NCBI GenBank assembly: GCA_958451705.1 | Contig: CAUDRD010000059.1 | Location: forward strand, 1 to 8,317 | Length of the DNA: 8,317 nucleotides | DNA from: an uncultured Oscillospiraceae bacterium | GTDB lineage: Bacteria > Bacillota > Clostridia > Oscillospirales > Acutalibacteraceae | Direction: 5' to 3' | Part shown: positions 5,123 to 8,317 of the stretch, one piece after another | Numbering within the stretch: the first letter of the stretch is position 1 | Layout: each line of letters opens with the position of its first letter | Translations under genes and position numbers: made by a program | Notes under the pieces: generated by a model | Told to the model about the DNA's origin: nothing | Seen by the model: the letters and a program-made list of their open reading frames with translations, nothing else | The model's database searches: none

Positions 5123-7111
5123 TTACTGATTTTCGCTTTCGGTCATCGCCAAAAATTCTTCTTCGGTAATTACTGTGATTCCAAGCTCGTTGGCTTTTCT
5201 GAGCTTACTTCCGGCATCCTCTCCTGCAAGAACGTAATCGGTTTTCTTTGAAACGGAAGAAGAAGCCTTGCCTCCTAAGGATTCTATTATCTTTGCCGCA
5301 TCTGCTCTTTTAAGTGTAGGAAGAGTACCTGTAAGGACAAAAGTTTTACCCTCAAATATATTTCCCTTCTGGACGTTTTCAGATTTCATATTGACCCCGC
5401 TCTCTTTAAGAGAAGCGATAAGCTCACGGCTCTGAGGAAGGGAAAAGAAGTTTTCAACGCTTTGAGCCATTATTTCTCCGAAACCGTCAATTGAGCTTAT
5501 CTCCAGTGCAGAAGCCGCCATAAGAGCATCCATATCTCCGAACTTTGCAGCAAGAAGCTTACCTGCCTTTTGTCCGATATGACGTATTCCAAGGGCAAAA
5601 ATAAGCCTTGATAAGTCGTTGCTTTTAGATTTTTCGATTGCCGACATAAGATTATCCGCCGACTTTTCACCGAGTCCTTCAAGCTCTGTAATCTCATCTT
5701 TGGTTATGGAATAAATATCGTTGGGGGTTTTTATTATTCCCTTTTCAACAAACAGACCAAGTATCGCAGGTCCAAGGCCCTCTATATCCATAGCGTCTCT
5801 TGAGCAAAAATGGATAAGCACTCTCAAAAGCTGTGCCGGACATTCGGGGTTTGTGCATCTTATTGCCGCTTCTCCCTCTTCACGGAATACGTTTGCTCCG
5901 CAGGAGGGGCAAACCTCCGGCATCACATAGGGCACGGTATCTTTTCCATGTTCCTTTACACTTAAGACCTCGGGAATTATATCTCCCGCTTTTCTGATTA
6001 TAACAGTATCGCCTATTCTTATATCCTTATCGGAAATAAAATCCTGGTTATGAAGGGTTGCACGGCTTACACTGGTTCCCGCTAAAGTTACCGGTTCAAA
6101 TACGCCCGTGGGAGTAAGCACACCAGTTCTACCAACGTTTATTTCAATGTCAAGAAGTTTTGTTTCCTTTTCTTCCGGCGGATATTTATAGGCAACTGCC
6201 CATTTGGGGAACTTCGCCGTACTGCCTAAAGCTTCACGCTGTGCAAAATCATCTACCTTTACAACTGCTCCGTCAATATCAAAGGAAAGGCTGCCTCTGT
6301 TATTGCCTATCTCCTCTATTCTTTCAAGTGCCTCGGCTATTGTATCGCACTGATAATAAAAGGGCACCGTTGTAAAGCCGAGAGTTTTAAGATAATCGAG
6401 GGACTCTTTATGGGAGTGCAGCTCCTTTCCCCTTATTTGCTGAATATTAAAAATAAAGATAGACAAATTTCTCTCTGCGGTTATTTTCGGATTTTTCTGT
6501 CTCAAAGAGCCTGCTGCAGCATTGCGTGGGTTTTTAAAGGGCTTCTCCTCGTTAAGCTCCTGCTTTTCCACAAGCTCAAAAAAGACGCTCCGAGGCATAT
6601 AGACTTCGCCTCTAACCTCGATGAACTCAAGATTTTCTTTAATTCGCAGGGGAATGGCCTTTATCGTTTTAAGATTTGCAGTTATATCCTCCCCTGTGTT
6701 TCCGTCGCCACGGGTTGAGCCACGGACAAAAACTCCATTTTCATATTCAAGGGATACTGAAAGTCCGTCTATTTTCGGCTCCACTACATATTTAACGTTT
6801 CTACTTACATCGTGTACCCTTTTGTCAAAATCCTCTACCTCTTCGTGGCTGAAAGCGTCCTGCAAACTCTCCATGCGCACCGCATGAACCACAGGGGCAA
6901 ACATCTCACTTGACTTGCCGCCCACCTTCTTAGTGGGAGAATTGGGGTCTGCATACATGGGATACTGCTCTTCCAAAGCTATGAGCTCACGCATGAGTTT
7001 ATCATACTCAAAATCTTCAATTTCCGGTTCATCCATATTGTAATAACGGTTGCTGTGATAATTTATAGTTGCGGTAAGATCCGCTATTTTCTTCTTTATG
7101 TTTTCTGACAT
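5123..7111 (-). CDS. ligA: NAD+-dependent DNA ligase LigA
   Basis: This 662-residue enzyme seals nicks in duplex DNA during Okazaki fragment joining and repair, using NAD+ as adenylate donor. All domains are present in order. Domain Ia covers residues 1-65, with the Y22-Y24 and D32-Y36 NMN-binding pattern. The adenylation domain has the catalytic lysine K113 in EPKIDG and the GSTRGDG motif at 131-137. The OB fold spans about 320-395. The Cys4 zinc finger uses C401, C404, C419 and C424. A helix-hairpin-helix region covers about 430-560, and a C-terminal BRCT domain runs from about 584 to the end (FEGKTFVLTGTL onward). Length and motifs are normal for a functional enzyme. AAAGAGGT lies 5 nt before the ATG at 7111. 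It has its own promoter (7171-7199) and converges on prs. In many Firmicutes ligA follows pcrA; here yunB is upstream instead. Confidence 0.97.
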   Translation of the reverse strand: MSENIKKKIADLTATINYHSNRYYNMDEPEIEDFEYDKLMRELIALEEQYPMYADPNSPTKKVGGKSSEMFAPVVHAVRMESLQDAFSHEEVEDFDKRVHDVSRNVKYVVEPKIDGLSVSLEYENGVFVRGSTRGDGNTGEDITANLKTIKAIPLRIKENLEFIEVRGEVYMPRSVFFELVEKQELNEEKPFKNPRNAAAGSLRQKNPKITAERNLSIFIFNIQQIRGKELHSHKESLDYLKTLGFTTVPFYYQCDTIAEALERIEEIGNNRGSLSFDIDGAVVKVDDFAQREALGSTAKFPKWAVAYKYPPEEKETKLLDIEINVGRTGVLTPTGVFEPVTLAGTSVSRATLHNQDFISDKDIRIGDTVIIRKAGDIIPEVLSVKEHGKDTVPYVMPEVCPSCGANVFREEGEAAIRCTNPECPAQLLRVLIHFCSRDAMDIEGLGPAILGLFVEKGIIKTPNDIYSITKDEITELEGLGEKSADNLMSAIEKSKSNDLSRLIFALGIRHIGQKAGKLLAAKFGDMDALMAASALEISSIDGFGEIMAQSVENFFSLPQSRELIASLKESGVNMKSENVQKGNIFEGKTFVLTGTLPTLKRADAAKIIESLGGKASSSVSKKTDYVLAGEDAGSKLRKANELGITVITEEEFLAMTESENQ

Positions 7112-7125
7112 TTTTTACCTCTTTC

Positions 7126-7143
7126 AGCTGTCTTAAAACAGCT
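7126..7143 (-). other. Small hairpin next to the ligA ribosome binding site
   Basis: AGCTGT (minus strand 7143-7138) and ACAGCT (7131-7126) form a 6-bp stem with a 6-nt loop. It ends one base before the AAAGAGG SD in the predicted ligA leader. There is no U-tract, so it is not a terminator. It could stabilise the mRNA 5' end or affect ribosome access, or be chance. Confidence 0.35.
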
Positions 7144-7170
7144 TTATATTAAAACTCATTTTGCTTATAT

Positions 7171-7199
7171 ATTATATTATAACCGCTTAAGTTTCGCAA
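7171..7199 (-). promoter_or_regulatory. Sigma-A promoter of ligA
   Basis: On the minus strand TTGCGA (7199-7194) and a perfect TATAAT (7176-7171) are 17 nt apart. A start near 7164 would give a leader of about 53 nt that contains the small hairpin and the ligA SD. It lies in the 116-nt gap after yunB, so ligA can be transcribed independently of the sporulation gene. Confidence 0.62.
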
Positions 7200-7217
7200 T
7201 CTTTTAAAATCAAGCAA

Positions 7218-7240
7218 AACTCAGGATTTACTTCTGAGTT
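7218..7240 (-). terminator. Possible weak terminator overlapping the yunB stop codon
   Basis: AACTCAG (minus strand 7240-7234) pairs with CTGAGTT (7224-7218) across a 9-nt loop that contains the yunB TAA. A short, interrupted T-rich tail (TTGCTTGATTTT) follows. The stem is only 7 bp with three G-C pairs, so termination would be partial. Confidence 0.4.
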
Positions 7241-7881
7241 ATGATTTCAGCCGAGCCGAGCCCAGCGTAAAACTGTGGCACTTCCCCTACTATCAGCGTC
7301 TCCGCAGCACAAACGGAAGTTGAAACGGTAATTTTGCCTGCGCTGCCCTTTGAAGAAATTATATAAATGTCTGAGGTTACGTCTATCATTATCTGATGAC
7401 GTGTCTGATTTATCCCGGCAGATTCAAACTTACTCGAAAAATCCGTAATGGCGTTTCCGGAAAGGGAGGTATAAAATTTAAGATTAGGCCCTCTGCCTGC
7501 GAAAAGCTCCATGCCCAGGATTGTACCTAAGGGAAGTAAAATCTCCTTATTATCTATACCGGAAATTTTCTTTGCAATACGCAGTGAAATTTTACTTTTA
7601 AGCGTATTGATTTTTATGGGATCGATAGACAGTGAGGTTATCTCACCCTGTGAATTATATGTAATATTTGCAATATTTTCATAGGTTACCCCTTCTTCGC
7701 TTAGAACCTCTTCAACCGCTTCGTTAATAGCCTTTTCGGCAAGATTGACAGAAGCGATTTTTGCGGCATTTCGCACAAGAGGCACAATTCTTATTTCCAA
7801 AAGCAAAAGAGAAACAAGAAGCAAAACAGCAGTAAAAATTAAAGCAATACCTGTTTTTCGCCTTTTTCCGAATCCTTTCAT
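7228..7881 (-). CDS. yunB: Sporulation protein YunB
   Basis: This 217-residue protein matches the YunB family, found in endospore formers. In B. subtilis it belongs to the mother-cell sigma-E regulon, and its molecular function is not established. The short positive N-terminus (MKGFGKRRKT) is followed by one hydrophobic helix (about 11-33), then IRIVPLVRNAAKIASVNLAE. This predicts a single-pass membrane protein with the rest outside the mother-cell cytoplasm, probably facing the space around the forespore. Family-like stretches include AINEAVEEVL and LPLGTILGMELFAGRGP. I start at the ATG at 7879-7881 because AAGGCGGTGAT, a near-complete match to the anti-SD complement, precedes it at normal spacing. 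The in-frame ATG at 7905 has no SD and lies in the promoter-like sequence. The C-terminus is intact (ITQK) and the length is slightly below the roughly 250 residues of B. subtilis. Its presence implies a spore-forming lineage. Confidence 0.88.
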   Translation of the reverse strand: MKGFGKRRKTGIALIFTAVLLLVSLLLLEIRIVPLVRNAAKIASVNLAEKAINEAVEEVLSEEGVTYENIANITYNSQGEITSLSIDPIKINTLKSKISLRIAKKISGIDNKEILLPLGTILGMELFAGRGPNLKFYTSLSGNAITDFSSKFESAGINQTRHQIMIDVTSDIYIISSKGSAGKITVSTSVCAAETLIVGEVPQFYAGLGSAEIITQK

Positions 7882-7885
7882 ACAA

Positions 7886-7896
7886 ATCACCGCCTT
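7886..7896 (-). promoter_or_regulatory. Ribosome binding site deciding the yunB start
   Basis: AAGGCGGTGAT on the minus strand differs from the ideal AAGGAGGTGAT at one base. The GGCGG core lies 8 nt before the ATG at 7881. This selects the 217-residue start over the ATG eight codons upstream. Confidence 0.78.
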
Positions 7897-7903
7897 ATAA
7901 AGC

Positions 7904-7932
7904 ATTATATGAAAAGAATAAAAAGAGGTGAA
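7904..7932 (-). promoter_or_regulatory. Candidate yunB promoter, sigma factor ambiguous
   Basis: The minus strand reads CATATAAT at 7911-7904. This resembles the -10 of sporulation sigma-E and sigma-K promoters and also contains a perfect sigma-A TATAAT. TTCACC (7932-7927) stands 17 nt before TATAAT as a possible sigma-A -35. An AC (7929-7928) stands 16 nt before CATA, as for sigma-K. A good sigma-E -35 (ATA-type) is not visible at 13-15 nt. The start near 7897 would leave almost no leader before the SD. Confidence 0.35.
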
Positions 7933-7944
7933 ATTTAGTCATAC

Positions 7945-7973
7945 AAAAAAATCCCGGCCGAAGCAGGGATTTT
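7945..7973 (-). terminator. Intrinsic terminator of the aldo/keto reductase gene, UUCG tetraloop
   Basis: AAAATCCC (minus strand 7973-7966) pairs with GGGATTTT (7955-7948). After one mismatch, a G-C and a C-G pair close a TTCG loop, the very stable C(UUCG)G tetraloop. Six T follow on the minus strand (7950-7945). It starts 10 nt after the reductase stop codon and separates that gene from yunB. Confidence 0.88.
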
Positions 7974-7983
7974 AAAGCTTACT

Positions 7984-8317
7984 TTATTCAAATGTATCCG
8001 GGTCGTGTCCTGACCAGCCGAACTGCTCCATGGAATTAATTTTTTCCATATCATCTTTAGAGATTTCAAAATCAAATACATTGGCGTTTTCGGTCATTCT
8101 CGACGGGGTAACGGTTTTCGGCAGCGGTAAAACCCCATTTTGCAGACACCATCGAATACATATCTGCGCTATGGATTTACCGTATTTTTTTGAAAGCTCC
8201 TGAAGCAGGGGGCTTTTCTCCATTCTTCCTCTTCCGAGAGGGCTCCATGCTTCAACCAGTATTTTATTCTTACGGCAGAAATCAAATATATCCTGCTGCA
8301 TAAAGCCCGGATGAAAT
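7984..8317 (-). CDS. Aldo/keto reductase, C-terminal part (cut by window edge)
   Basis: The reading frame stays open to the end of the window, so these 110 residues are only the C-terminal part of a protein usually 270-290 long. Family features are FHPGFMQQ at the very start, from the conserved NQ(V/I)EFHP strand, and EAWSPLGRG, the strand-7 segment near the cofactor. LPLPKTVTPSRMTEN is the phosphate-binding region that holds the 2'-phosphate of NADPH, and a VFDFEIS-type helix entry follows. Enzymes of this family reduce aldehydes and ketones with NADPH in the cytoplasm. The substrate cannot be told, because the catalytic Asp, Tyr, Lys and His lie in the missing part. The ATG at 8299-8301 is an internal methionine (GFMQQ), not the start. 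A strong UUCG terminator follows, so yunB is a separate unit. B. subtilis YtbE/YvgN-type reductases are the likely closest kind. Confidence 0.9.
   Translation of the reverse strand, partial: FHPGFMQQDIFDFCRKNKILVEAWSPLGRGRMEKSPLLQELSKKYGKSIAQICIRWCLQNGVLPLPKTVTPSRMTENANVFDFEISKDDMEKINSMEQFGWSGHDPDTFE

Noticed and set aside
7882..7905. yunB start at 7905
   Set aside because: There is no SD there and the ATG falls within promoter-like sequence. The near-perfect SD marks 7881.
8299..8301. Start of a short 105-residue aldo/keto reductase
   Set aside because: The frame continues upstream to the window edge and encodes the family stretch FHPGF before this methionine, so it is internal.
1..8317. 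Mobile element, CRISPR, toxin-antitoxin or defence island
   Set aside because: No transposase, integrase, terminal repeats, spaced direct repeats or effector domains appear on either strand. All sizeable frames are accounted for by conserved housekeeping families.

Overview
The window looks like ordinary housekeeping chromosome from a moderately AT-rich, spore-forming low-GC Gram-positive bacterium. It most likely belongs to the class Clostridia, perhaps the Ruminococcaceae/Oscillospirales side. The evidence is a sporulation gene (yunB), an RqcH-type ribosome quality control factor, a Firmicute-type trmK-nif3 pair, a DUF1858 redox-disulfide protein, strong AGGAGG-like ribosome binding sites and many U-tract terminators. 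There is no sign of a phage, transposon, CRISPR array, RNA gene or defence system.

Layout. Positions 1-3570 hold four genes on the minus strand. Transcription starts at a good sigma-A promoter (3605-3633) and reads a 66-residue DUF1858 protein with a CxxC motif. It then meets a strong hairpin terminator (3327-3356). Directly behind that lie trmK (tRNA m1A22 methyltransferase), nif3 (dinuclear-metal protein) and rqcH (Ala-tailing factor), closed by a 12-bp hairpin at 39-67. No separate promoter is evident for trmK-nif3-rqcH, so the terminator may act as an attenuator. Positions 3571-3852 are an AT-rich divergent intergenic region. Positions 3853-5049 on the plus strand encode a long, divergent ribose-phosphate pyrophosphokinase with a strong SD. 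A terminator (5087-5120) separates it from the convergent ligA (5123-7111, minus strand), which has its own promoter at 7171-7199. Upstream are yunB (7228-7881, minus) and the 3' end of an aldo/keto reductase (7984-8317, minus, cut by the window edge), with a UUCG-tetraloop terminator between them.

How the genes relate. trmK and rqcH both serve translation (tRNA modification and clearance of stalled nascent chains), and trmK-nif3 is a recurrent Firmicute pair. prs makes PRPP for nucleotide, NAD, His and Trp synthesis. ligA uses NAD+ to seal DNA. yunB acts in the mother cell during sporulation. I see no single pathway joining the whole window.

Most worth a second look are the divergent prs with altered active-site loops and a PurBox-like sequence upstream, the terminator that abuts the trmK ribosome binding site, and the ambiguous yunB promoter. 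I found no convincing new system.
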